Position numbers and translations under genes: made by a program
Notes under the pieces: generated by a model
The model's input: the letters and a program-made list of their open reading frames with translations, nothing else
Databases searched by the model: none
What the model was told of the DNA's origin: nothing
From: CAZWSE01 sp964636575
Lineage (GTDB): Bacteria > Pseudomonadota > Alphaproteobacteria > Rhodobacterales > Rhodobacteraceae
Length of the DNA: 17,934 nucleotides
Reading direction: 5' to 3'
NCBI GenBank assembly: GCA_964636575.1
Contig: CAZWSE010000068.1
Coordinates: 1-17,934 of the forward strand
In this document: one piece after another, positions 6,596 through 13,163 of the stretch
Position numbering within the stretch: position 1 is the stretch's first letter
Layout of the letters: each line of letters opens with the position of its first letter

Positions 6596-7747
6596 TTATG
6601 CGTCGTGCACGTAGTATCTGCCCTGCGTGCCCGCAGCTTCTTCCATCTGCGCAAAGGCATCCATGGAACCGGCAAGCTCGACTTTGAACTCGTCCCACTC
6701 GGAACGCTGATAGCCGCCTGCGTCTTTCCACTCGGCCAGTTGATCCTCGGACAGGCTATGGAATTCAACGCCCGCTTTGGCCAACTCGGCCATTGCGTAG
6801 GACCGTGCGGATGGCACTTTGGCAAGGTTCTGATGCGCGGTCATCTCAGAGCCCCACATGATACCTTCCTGCACGTCGGCAGGCATGGAATTGAACCACT
6901 CAAGATTACAAGAATAAACCTGTGAATCCGGCACAGCCTGCGTGAAGGTCACATGGGACAGCATGTCCTTGAAGCCGAACACGAACAGCGCGCCGACAGA
7001 TGGGTCGAGCGCATCAGCCACACCTTGCTGGATCGCGGAGGGTGTTTCGCCCCAAGCAACCGGCGTCGGGTTCGCGCCAACCATGCGGTAGTACTGCTGC
7101 AACATCGCGGAACCCGGCACGCGGAATTTGACCCCGTCCAGATCGCCAGGCGTGAGAACAGCGCCGTTGCCGCCCTTGCGTACCGCGACAACACGCGGAT
7201 CAATGTTGACATAGAACAGCGGTTTGAACCCGTTCTCCTCGATCTTGGGCGTTACATTGCTGTTCCAGAAGTCAGAATTCACAAGGTTGGTGAAACGCTG
7301 GTTCGAGCCACACAGATACGGCATGTTGATCAGGTCAACAGTGGACGCGAAGGGGGCGAAGTTGGACAGCGAATGCTGCGCGGCCTGAATGGTGCCGCCC
7401 TGGACGGCCTGCACCAACGCACCGCCCGCACCCAACTGACCACCCGGTGCCAGCTTGACGTAGACTTTGCCGTTTGTCGCGTTCTGAATGTTCTCTTTGA
7501 GGTCAAGCTGCATGATCGGATAGCTGCGTGATGCACCCAATACATAGGCCGTCGCAATCGTCATCGTATGCTCGGCAGCAGCCTCACGTTCACGTTCTTC
7601 GTTTGCCGATTGGGCAGCGGCCTCGGTTGACCAAAGCGTTCCTGCGGCACCTGCGACCAGCGCGGCCGTGAAGCCTGCGCTTGATGCAACTTTCAGAAAA
7701 TTGCGGCGTTCAACTGACGCAATCTCTTTAAGATCTTGATGATCCAT
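6596..7747 (-). CDS. hpsK: TRAP substrate-binding protein with Tat signal (DctP type)
   Basis: A 383-residue periplasmic binding protein. The N terminus carries a twin-arginine signal: ERRNFLKV (R14-R15, F17, L18), then a hydrophobic stretch ending at AAA-Q (cleavage about residue 45), so it should be exported folded by Tat. The mature part has the DctP features GGQLGAGGALVQAVQGGTIQ (102-121) and the conserved Arg that binds the ligand's acid group in GVKFRVPGS (R209). GGAGGAG just before the ATG is one of the best ribosome sites in the window, fitting high expression. It follows the small membrane-protein gene by 21 bases. A sulfonate ligand (DHPS) is inferred from the operon. Confidence 0.88.
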   Translation of the reverse strand: MDHQDLKEIASVERRNFLKVASSAGFTAALVAGAAGTLWSTEAAAQSANEEREREAAAEHTMTIATAYVLGASRSYPIMQLDLKENIQNATNGKVYVKLAPGGQLGAGGALVQAVQGGTIQAAQHSLSNFAPFASTVDLINMPYLCGSNQRFTNLVNSDFWNSNVTPKIEENGFKPLFYVNIDPRVVAVRKGGNGAVLTPGDLDGVKFRVPGSAMLQQYYRMVGANPTPVAWGETPSAIQQGVADALDPSVGALFVFGFKDMLSHVTFTQAVPDSQVYSCNLEWFNSMPADVQEGIMWGSEMTAHQNLAKVPSARSYAMAELAKAGVEFHSLSEDQLAEWKDAGGYQRSEWDEFKVELAGSMDAFAQMEEAAGTQGRYYVHDA

Positions 7748-7768
7748 CTGGATCTCCTCCCTTTGTGC

Positions 7769-7957
7769 TTATCTGCTGTCGTCGTTGTTCGAGCGATCAG
7801 CTTCTCTTTTCAAAATGGCGACGACAAACAACACCGTCGCACACGAAAGAACCAACATTTCTCCGACATCCCCAAGGAATGCAGCATCGGCAAAAGCACC
7901 CAACGCTACGTTCAAAAAGAACGCCGAAAATACAATAACTGCGCCGATGAGAAACAT
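7769..7957 (-). CDS. 62-residue two-helix membrane protein, first gene of the operon
   Basis: A short hydrophobic protein beginning MFLIGAVIVFSAFF, with one helix at about 2-21, a small acidic turn (AFLGDVGEM), a second helix at about 33-50, then a charged tail LKREADRSNNDDSR. I chose ATG 7957 because GGGGAGG lies six bases upstream, a near-ideal ribosome site; the frame can extend to a TTG at 7984 but that lacks such a site. The gene lies 21 bases before the binding-protein gene and immediately downstream of the operators, so it is the first product of the sulfonate operon. I do not recognise a family. It might be a small accessory of the TRAP permease or only a translated leader. The coding call rests on ribosome site, position and clear helix pattern. 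Confidence 0.65.
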   Translation of the reverse strand: MFLIGAVIVFSAFFLNVALGAFADAAFLGDVGEMLVLSCATVLFVVAILKREADRSNNDDSR

Positions 7958-7989
7958 GACGAGCCTCCCCGCTGTCTGGTTCAAGGGCC

Positions 7990-8019
7990 AGTGTAAGCGC
8001 TTGCAAATCCAAATTGCAA
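7990..8019 (-). promoter_or_regulatory. candidate sigma-70-type promoter of the sulfonate operon
   Basis: On the minus strand TTGCAA (8019-8014) and TACACT (7995-7990) are 18 bases apart, each matching four of six consensus positions. Transcription would start near 7983, about 26 bases before the small membrane-protein start. Both boxes lie within the two LacI-type operators, so bound regulator would block polymerase. The match is moderate and unproven. Confidence 0.4.
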
Positions 8020-8028
8020 GCGCTTACA
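7992..8028. promoter_or_regulatory. double LacI-family operator, perfect inverted repeat
   Basis: TGTAAGCGCTTGCAA (7992-8006) is repeated exactly in inverse orientation at 8014-8028, separated by seven bases. Each arm contains a 14-bp near-palindrome (TGTAAGCGCTTGCA, 7992-8005, and its reverse complement, 8015-8028) centred on CG, the classic shape of a LacI/GalR-family site. The two site centres are 23 bp apart, about two helical turns, so two dimers could sit on nearly the same DNA face. The pair lies between the operon and the divergent LacI-type gene and overlaps the candidate operon promoter. It probably serves repression of the operon and autoregulation of the regulator. Confidence 0.85.
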
Positions 8029-8094
8029 TCTTTTAACTGCAGATTTGTTATCCTACTTTAAACGGACAAAGAATGGCCAAGGATCTGCCCGTAA

Positions 8095-9111
8095 ATGCAT
8101 GTTTCACCTCGCATTCCTACATTGGATGATGTCGCAAACGCTGCAGGTGTTTCGACGGCAACGGTGTCGCGTTGCCTGAACGAAAAGCAAAAAGTGTCGC
8201 CTAAAACGCTCACAAAGGTGATGGAAGCGGTAGAATCACTAGGCTATACGCCAAACTTCAACGCGCGGGCGATGGCGGCCAAACAATCCCATACAATCGG
8301 CGCGATTATTCCCACGATGGAGAACGCGATTTTTGCGCGCGGCTTGCAGGCATTCCAGGAAAAACTTCTTGAACAAGGATACAATCTGCTGGTCTCAAGC
8401 AGCGCCTATCAGCCCAAACTGGAAGCCCAGCAAATTCGCGAACTTGTGGCGCGTGGCGCAGATGGCCTGCTGTTGATCGGCTATGAACGTGACGAGGCTG
8501 TGTATGAGTATCTGGCCCGACGTGGGATTCCAACAGTGTTGGCATGGGCCTCGATACCAGATTCGGAACACGCCTCTGTGGGATTCGACAACCGCGCGGC
8601 GATGCGGCTGTTGGCGGACAAAGTCATCGAGATGGGGCACAGACGTATTGCGGTCATTTCTGGCATTGTTGACGGCAATGATCGCGCCGCGGAACGACTT
8701 GCTGGCATTCAGGACAGCTGGCAGGCACATGGCTTTCATCTAGATGACCTCCCCATCATTCAAACGCCTTATGAAATTGAAAACGGCGCTACAGCCTTTG
8801 AACAGCTGGTTCAGGCTGACGTGAAATCGACAGTCATTATGTGCGGAAACGATGTTCTTGCTGCTGGGGTGATCTCAAAGGCACGCGACTTGGGTTTCAA
8901 TGTTCCAAATGATATTTCAGTCACCGGATTTGACGATATTGAGCTGGCCAAGCATGTCTTTCCAGCCCTCACCACAGTGCATGTTCCGCACCGCCAAATG
9001 GGTCGCGTTGCCGCTGAAAGTTTGATGGACTTGATCGAAAATCAAGTGGAAAGAGTGTCTCATCAGCTGGATGTATCTATTGAGATGCGCGCGTCTCTGC
9101 AAAGGTTGTGA
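8095..9111 (+). CDS. LacI/GalR-family transcriptional regulator of the sulfonate operon
   Basis: A 338-residue regulator of normal family length. The N-terminal helix-turn-helix is clear: TLDDVANAAGVSTATVSR (9-26), then the hinge region through YTPNFNARAM. A periplasmic-binding-like effector domain follows (HTIGAIIPTMENAIFARGL onward; DISVTGFDDIELAKHVFPALTTV near 275-300 is the typical LacI signature). C27 stands where most relatives have Val. AAGGA lies about eleven bases before the ATG. It is divergent from the sulfonate operon, and the double operator sits about 70 bases upstream, so it very likely controls that operon and itself. The effector may be DHPS or a pathway intermediate; this is inference. 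No name is given because the regulator of hps clusters differs among organisms. Confidence 0.9.
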   Translation: MHVSPRIPTLDDVANAAGVSTATVSRCLNEKQKVSPKTLTKVMEAVESLGYTPNFNARAMAAKQSHTIGAIIPTMENAIFARGLQAFQEKLLEQGYNLLVSSSAYQPKLEAQQIRELVARGADGLLLIGYERDEAVYEYLARRGIPTVLAWASIPDSEHASVGFDNRAAMRLLADKVIEMGHRRIAVISGIVDGNDRAAERLAGIQDSWQAHGFHLDDLPIIQTPYEIENGATAFEQLVQADVKSTVIMCGNDVLAAGVISKARDLGFNVPNDISVTGFDDIELAKHVFPALTTVHVPHRQMGRVAAESLMDLIENQVERVSHQLDVSIEMRASLQRL

Positions 9112-9131
9112 CAAGAAACACAAGCTGTAAG

Positions 9132-9151
9132 AGCGATGGTCGAACGTCGCT
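9132..9151 (+). terminator. possible weak terminator after the LacI-type gene
   Basis: AGCGATG and CGTCGCT form a seven-pair stem (one G-U) around GTCGAA, 20 bases after the regulator stop. The downstream GGGTTCATCTTTTC is only partly T-rich, so efficiency is doubtful. Confidence 0.35.
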
Positions 9152-9249
9152 GGGTTCATCTTTTCACGGATTTAACGGAAATTTTTCACAGTTTGGAAGC
9201 CCTCGGCTGATAAATCGAACGCGGTGCACGTGAATGACCGCAATCGGGA

Positions 9250-9296
9250 AAACCTCTGCGATGCAACAAAAAGCGTGCCGCGCCTGCGAGAGGTTT
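9250..9296. repeat. inverted repeat, 8-bp arms
   Basis: AAACCTCT (9250-9257) and AGAGGTTT (9289-9296) are exact reverse complements around a 31-base interior. Alone this could be chance, but it belongs to a block with further stems up to 9516. Confidence 0.5.
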
Positions 9297-9353
9297 CTGC
9301 GTTAGCGAAAGCGGCGTGCGCAAAAGGCGGCTTGGTCCGCATAGCTGCCATCC

Positions 9354-9516
9354 TTCAACCTGTCCAGCGGCTGCCCGAGGGGAAGCGCCGCCCCATTCAT
9401 TCGGCACTGCTATACTATTGCGAAGTACATCTGTTGAAGCTGCTGCGTGCTTGGCAGGCTTCGCGCCTATCGCGCACCCATAAAAACCCAAAGCTTGCCA
9501 TAACCGACAGGTTGAA
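9354..9516. repeat. 11-bp inverted repeat enclosing further stems; candidate structured RNA or repeat element
   Basis: TTCAACCTGTC (9354-9364) has its exact reverse complement GACAGGTTGAA at 9506-9516. Inside, TGGCAGGCTT (9452-9461) pairs with AAGCTTGCCA (9491-9500) over ten positions with one G-U; a small hairpin may form at 9400-9424; and GCGGC/GCCGC may pair around 9367-9391. The closed unit is 163 bases. The pairing is seen by eye; whether it is an RNA or a degenerate intergenic repeat is unknown. Confidence 0.4.
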
Positions 9517-9563
9517 CCTGAGGCGTTGCCCGCGTTAGCGTTGTTGGTGATTGGATTACAAAT

Positions 9564-10184
9564 ATGCTCAACGTTCTTGGCCGCCCTAACTCCGTCAATG
9601 TGCAAAAGGTCATGTGGTGTGCTGCCGAGCTTGGCGTTGATGTTGTGCGCTCTGATGTGGGGGGTGCTTATGGTGGCAATGAGACGGACGCCTTTCGTGC
9701 CATGAACCCGAATGGCCGTGTGCCTGTGATGGTTGATGGTGATTTTGTCCTTTGGGAATCCAATGCCATTGTCCGTTATCTGTGTGGTGCTTATGGTGCT
9801 GCCCCTTGGACCCCGTCGACCGTACAGGACGTGGCTTTGGCGGGTCAGTGGATGGATTGGTATTTGACTTCGCTCCATCCCCCGATGACCACTTTGTTTT
9901 GGCAGTTGATCCGAACTGATCCTGCTGAGCGTGATGCTGCGAAGATTGCTGCTGCCATTGAGAGTTGCACCACGTTCTGGGGGATGTTGGACGCGCATCT
10001 TGCCACACGCGATTTTGTCGTCGGCGGTAGCCCCTCTATGGCCGATATTCCGTTGGGCTGTTCTGCCTATCGCTGGCATTCCTTGGCGTTTGACCGCCCT
10101 GATTTGCCGAACTTGAAGGCTTGGTGGGCGCGTTTGGCGGACCGTCCGGCGTATCGCACGCATGTGATGCTGCCGCTGACGTGA
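9564..10184 (+). CDS. glutathione S-transferase family protein
   Basis: A 206-residue cytosolic GST. The N-terminal thioredoxin-like half runs to about residue 75, with NPNGRVPVMVDGDFVLWESNAI (the cis-Pro of RVPV and the ESNAI glutathione-binding turn near 67-71). The alpha-helical half follows, ending with MADIPLGCSAYRW and the Asp-containing N-capping motif region. The N-terminal NSVNVQK carries the Ser position used in many bacterial GSTs. It would conjugate glutathione to an electrophile or act as a peroxidase/isomerase; the substrate is not shown. The ribosome site is weak. It converges on the VOC gene with 36 bases between. Its codons are T- and G-rich compared with the sulfonate operon, as in the other plus-strand gene at 14648. 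Confidence 0.85.
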   Translation: MLNVLGRPNSVNVQKVMWCAAELGVDVVRSDVGGAYGGNETDAFRAMNPNGRVPVMVDGDFVLWESNAIVRYLCGAYGAAPWTPSTVQDVALAGQWMDWYLTSLHPPMTTLFWQLIRTDPAERDAAKIAAAIESCTTFWGMLDAHLATRDFVVGGSPSMADIPLGCSAYRWHSLAFDRPDLPNLKAWWARLADRPAYRTHVMLPLT

Positions 10185-10220
10185 ATGGTTGCTGGCGTGT
10201 GGCCCAAGCTGTGGCCGGGC

Positions 10221-10571
10221 CTAGAGATGCGCCAGTACGTTGAGCACTTTGCCTGCTGGATCGACCACGTAGAAGCGGCGTACCCCCCAAGGCTCATCCC
10301 TGATCTCGTAAGCGATTGTGTGCCCCGCCGCTTTGGCCCGCGCGTAGGTGTCGTCGATGTCTGTCACTTCGATTGACATGTCAGGCACGTCTGTTCCGGA
10401 CCCGCCTTCCGAGGCCATGCTGACTTGCACGTTGGCTGTGTCGCCCGAGGCCAGTGTGATGATCCAGCCTTGGTCCATGACCACGTTCAGATCGAAGAGG
10501 TCCGCGTAGAAATCGGCGACCGCTTGCGGCGTTTCGCACTTGATGTTGCTGACGATGCGTTTGACCGTCAT
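10221..10571 (-). CDS. VOC (glyoxalase/bleomycin-resistance fold) protein
   Basis: A 116-residue protein made of the two beta-alpha-beta-beta-beta units of the vicinal oxygen chelate fold: RIVSNIKCETPQAVADFYADLF at the start and SIEVTDIDDTYARAKAAGH later, closing with FYVVDPAGKVLNVLAHL. The position usually held by the metal-binding Glu after DPxG is N111 here, as in a subfamily often seen in alphaproteobacteria, so metal catalysis is doubtful. It starts six bases after the gatB stop on the same strand and is probably cotranscribed with gatB. Function unknown. Confidence 0.8.
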   Translation of the reverse strand: MTVKRIVSNIKCETPQAVADFYADLFDLNVVMDQGWIITLASGDTANVQVSMASEGGSGTDVPDMSIEVTDIDDTYARAKAAGHTIAYEIRDEPWGVRRFYVVDPAGKVLNVLAHL

Positions 10572-10577
10572 TGCCGC

Positions 10578-12143
10578 TTACAGTCCGAGCTTGGCGCTGA
10601 CGATCTGGTTGACCGCCGCTGGGTTGGCTTTGCCGCCCGTCGCTTTCATCACTTGGCCCACGAACCAGCCTGCCAGTTTGGGGTTGGCTTGCGCCTTTTC
10701 CACTTGCGCCGGATTGTCCGCGATGACCTGATCCACGGCGGCCTCAATCGCGCCGGTGTCGGTGACCTGCTTCATGCCTTCGGTTTCCACGATCTCTGCG
10801 GGGTCGCGGCCTGTGGTGTAGCTGATTTCAAACACGTCCTTGGCGATCTTGCCGGAGATGTCCCCGTCTTTGATCAGCTTGATGACGCCTGCCAGTTGGT
10901 CGGGGCTGACGGGGCTGTCCTCAATCTCGCGGTCGTCTTTCTTGAGCCGCCCGAAGAGTTCGTTGATCACCCAGTTGGCTGCCAGTTTGCCGTCGGATTT
11001 CGCGGCAACGCGTTCGAAGTAGGCGGCTGAATCCACGTCTGCGGTCAGCACGCTTGCGTCATAGTCCGACAGGCCGAAATCGCTTATGAAGCGGGCTTTC
11101 TTTTGGTCGGGCAGTTCGGGCAGGGTGGCTTTGATGCCGTCGACCCAGGATTGCTCGATCTCCAAGGGCAGCAGGTCGGGGTCGGGGAAGTAGCGGTAGT
11201 CATGTGCTTCTTCTTTGGACCGCATGGACCGTGTTTCGCCCTTGTCGGGATCATAGAGCCGTGTTTCTTGGTCGACCTCGCCGCCAGCCTCAACGATTGC
11301 GATTTGGCGTTTGGCCTCAACCTCGATGGCTTGCTGGATGAACCGCATGGAGTTCATGTTCTTAATCTCGCAGCGGGTGCCGAGGTGTGAAAAGTCTTGG
11401 CTGGCTTGGTACTTTTCATACTGGCCGACGCGACAGACAGAGACGTTCACGTNNNNNNNNNNNNNNNNNNNNNNNNNNNNNNNNNNNNNNNNNNNNNNNN
11501 NNNNNNNNNNNNNNNNNNNNNNNNNNNNNNNNNNNNNNNNNNNNNNNNNNNNGTAGCGCAGGATCTGGCGCAGTTTGGTCAGATAGGCGGCGGCCTCTTC
11601 GGGGCCGCGGATGTCGGGTTTGGACACGATCTCCATCAGGGCGACGCCTGTGCGGTTCAGGTCCACGAAGGACATGTTGGGGTCCATGTCATGAATGGAC
11701 TTGCCCGCGTCTTGTTCCAGATGGATCCGCTCAATCCGAACGGTGCGCGCGGTGCCATCGCCGAGTTCCACAAGCACTTCGCCTTCGCCCACGATGGGGT
11801 GGTAAAGCTGGCTGATCTGGTAGCCCTGCGGCAGGTCCGGATAGAAGTAGTTTTTGCGGTCAAAGGCGGACATCAGGTTAATCTCAGCGTTGAGGCCCAG
11901 CCCTGTGCGCACGGCCTGTTCGACGCAGAATTCGTTGATGACGGGCAGCATGCCGGGCATTGCGGCGTCCACGAAGGCCACGTTTGCATTGGGTTCGGCC
12001 CCAAAGAGCGTCGATGCCCCTGAAAACAGTTTGGAGTTTGACAGCACCTGCGCGTGGACTTCCATCCCGATGACCAGTTCCCAGTCATGCTGGGCGCCCG
12101 CGATGACGCGTGGTTTGGGGGTGTCATATGTGAGATCAAGCAT
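10578..12143 (-). CDS. gatB: Asp-tRNA(Asn)/Glu-tRNA(Gln) amidotransferase subunit B, interrupted by assembly gap
   Basis: GatB of the GatCAB complex, which transamidates Glu-tRNA(Gln) and Asp-tRNA(Asn); this subunit holds the kinase/metal site and the tRNA-binding tail. Signatures: GMEVHAQ (26-32), DRKNYFYPDLPQGYQISQ (95-112), HLEQDAGKSIHD (141-152), DLNRTGVALMEIVSKPD (161-177), and after the gap LGTRCEIKNMNSMRF; the C-terminal YqeY-like domain ends VNQIVSAKLGL. AAAGG seven bases before the ATG supports the start. A run of 100 N (11453-11552) removes residues after LRQILRY; both sides remain in the same frame. The apparent length of 521 is inflated by the placeholder. It is an essential housekeeping gene in organisms lacking glutaminyl-tRNA synthetase. 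Confidence 0.95.
   Translation of the reverse strand: MLDLTYDTPKPRVIAGAQHDWELVIGMEVHAQVLSNSKLFSGASTLFGAEPNANVAFVDAAMPGMLPVINEFCVEQAVRTGLGLNAEINLMSAFDRKNYFYPDLPQGYQISQLYHPIVGEGEVLVELGDGTARTVRIERIHLEQDAGKSIHDMDPNMSFVDLNRTGVALMEIVSKPDIRGPEEAAAYLTKLRQILRYXXXXXXXXXXXXXXXXXXXXXXXXXXXXXXXXXXVNVSVCRVGQYEKYQASQDFSHLGTRCEIKNMNSMRFIQQAIEVEAKRQIAIVEAGGEVDQETRLYDPDKGETRSMRSKEEAHDYRYFPDPDLLPLEIEQSWVDGIKATLPELPDQKKARFISDFGLSDYDASVLTADVDSAAYFERVAAKSDGKLAANWVINELFGRLKKDDREIEDSPVSPDQLAGVIKLIKDGDISGKIAKDVFEISYTTGRDPAEIVETEGMKQVTDTGAIEAAVDQVIADNPAQVEKAQANPKLAGWFVGQVMKATGGKANPAAVNQIVSAKLGL
11453..11552. other. assembly gap (100 N) inside gatB
   Basis: Exactly one hundred N, the conventional placeholder for a gap of unknown size. 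It is not biological sequence. The flanks are both gatB coding sequence. Confidence 0.98.
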
Positions 12144-12258
12144 GGAGCGGCCTTTTGCTGCGGTGTTTCACAGGGTTTTAGGCCAGTGCGTTGGGGGGGG
12201 CAAGTGGGTGCAGCGAGACGCAGCTTGGGGTCGGCTGACACAGCGGTGATCTATGCGG

Positions 12259-12894
12259 TTATGCTGTGTGTTTGAGGCTTTGCAGGGAGATAAAGCTCCA
12301 TAGGCTGCACCAGAACAGAAAGCCTGCGAATTTGGCAATGTCTTCGCCCGCTGTCAGGATGCCGCCGGTTGGGAAGATCAGATCTGCGGCAATGGAGAGC
12401 GCAAAGCTGAGTGCGCAGAGGACAAGCAGCACCAAGGCCGTTCCTGATATCAGCTTTCGCGCGCTGATCAGAATGAGCGCGAAGATGCAGCCATAGGCGA
12501 TATAGGTGATCACTTCAGGGATTCCGACAAGCACGCCCAAGACGTATTCATGAAACATGAAGGCGTCATCCAAGGCGAGAAGCATGCTGAACAAGGCGAC
12601 ATTGACCAACAAGAACCGCCGCGCGGGGCTGAGGATTGCTGTGAAGGCTGTAACGGCGCTGGTGCAGATCAAAACCCAAACGCCGATGATAGACACGGCC
12701 CCTGCATAGGGCGGAATATCATAAACCGCAGCAGGGTCGCGCAAGACGAGATGGGGTCTGATGTCGAAGTTGGTTTTGGCGATGATCACGCCGATGGCGC
12801 AGAGCGCAATCAGGCAAAACGGGACAAGAACAAAGCCCAGGTTTTTGTGCGAAGCTTGCACGGAATGCGTGCTCGTGGTGGAAATCGTTTTCAT
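12259..12894 (-). CDS. uncharacterised membrane protein with conserved-looking acidic/His residues in helices
   Basis: A 211-residue protein with about six membrane helices. Charged residues lie in or next to helices: LDDAFMFHE (108-116; D109, D110, H115, E116), E127, D171, and EDIAKFAG (184-191; E184, D185, K188). Such placement suggests a functional polar centre in the membrane, such as a metal site; the layout recalls but does not prove the CREST-type membrane hydrolases (ceramidase-like). No clear ribosome site is seen before the ATG at 12894, whose upstream is AT-rich, so the transcript could be leaderless or the start may differ. It lies 115 bases from gatB on the same strand. Function unknown. 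Confidence 0.7.
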   Translation of the reverse strand: MKTISTTSTHSVQASHKNLGFVLVPFCLIALCAIGVIIAKTNFDIRPHLVLRDPAAVYDIPPYAGAVSIIGVWVLICTSAVTAFTAILSPARRFLLVNVALFSMLLALDDAFMFHEYVLGVLVGIPEVITYIAYGCIFALILISARKLISGTALVLLVLCALSFALSIAADLIFPTGGILTAGEDIAKFAGFLFWCSLWSFISLQSLKHTA

Positions 12895-13163
12895 AAAAAT
12901 CAGAATTTAAAAAAGTGTATGACCGGAGGGTGCCGTAAATGTTGTATTTTTGCAAACAGAAAGTGCTTTTGGTGGTCTGCGGGCTAGCCGGAGTACCTGT
13001 GCGCGGTGTCAGTCGGGTTGGGCACGATGGGTGATCGGTTGGAGGCCCGCAAACACATGTGGGTGTGGTTTGTTAATTCCGCTTTGGCAGTTGACGCAGG
13101 ATGTCATCGACGTCGTGCAGCTTATCAATTCGTCACAGTGCCGTTGTGCGTCTGTAGGGGCGG
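12895..13163. other. intergenic region, 269 bases
   Basis: No gene seen. A short inverted pair GCGGGC (12979-12984) / GCCCGC (13045-13050) encloses 72 bases but lacks tRNA features. The part next to the membrane-protein start is AT-rich and may contain its promoter. Confidence 0.4.

Larger units (their letters stand above)
9112..9563. other. gene-free stretch of 452 bases
   Basis: Between the regulator stop and the glutathione transferase start I find no convincing gene. Short frames exist on both strands, but they lack ribosome sites and family resemblance. The first 40 bases hold a possible terminator; from about 9220 to 9540 several inverted repeats occur (listed separately). No tRNA, tmRNA tag or RNase P motif was seen. 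Confidence 0.6.

Noticed and set aside
9224..9538. Open frame of about 100 residues on the plus strand
   Set aside because: The composition is basic and irregular, there is no ribosome site and no family resemblance, and it lies across the inverted-repeat block.
9220..9540. tmRNA, 6S RNA or RNase P RNA
   Set aside because: No tag-peptide frame of the ANDN type, no tRNA-like T arm, no RNase P core motif, and the stems branch rather than form the single rod of 6S RNA.
9186..10163. Long open frame on the minus strand, antisense to the GST gene
   Set aside because: Most of it is the mirror of GST codons; its protein is rich in Arg, His, Pro and Thr with no recognisable domain.
10201..10221. GGCCC/GGGCC hairpin between the GST and VOC genes
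   Set aside because: Five pairs only, no T run on either strand, and it overlaps the VOC stop codon; too weak to call a terminator.
12979..13050. A 72-base unit closed by GCGGGC/GCCCGC, the size of a tRNA
   Set aside because: No T-loop sequence (TTCRA), no anticodon arm and no D-arm on either strand.
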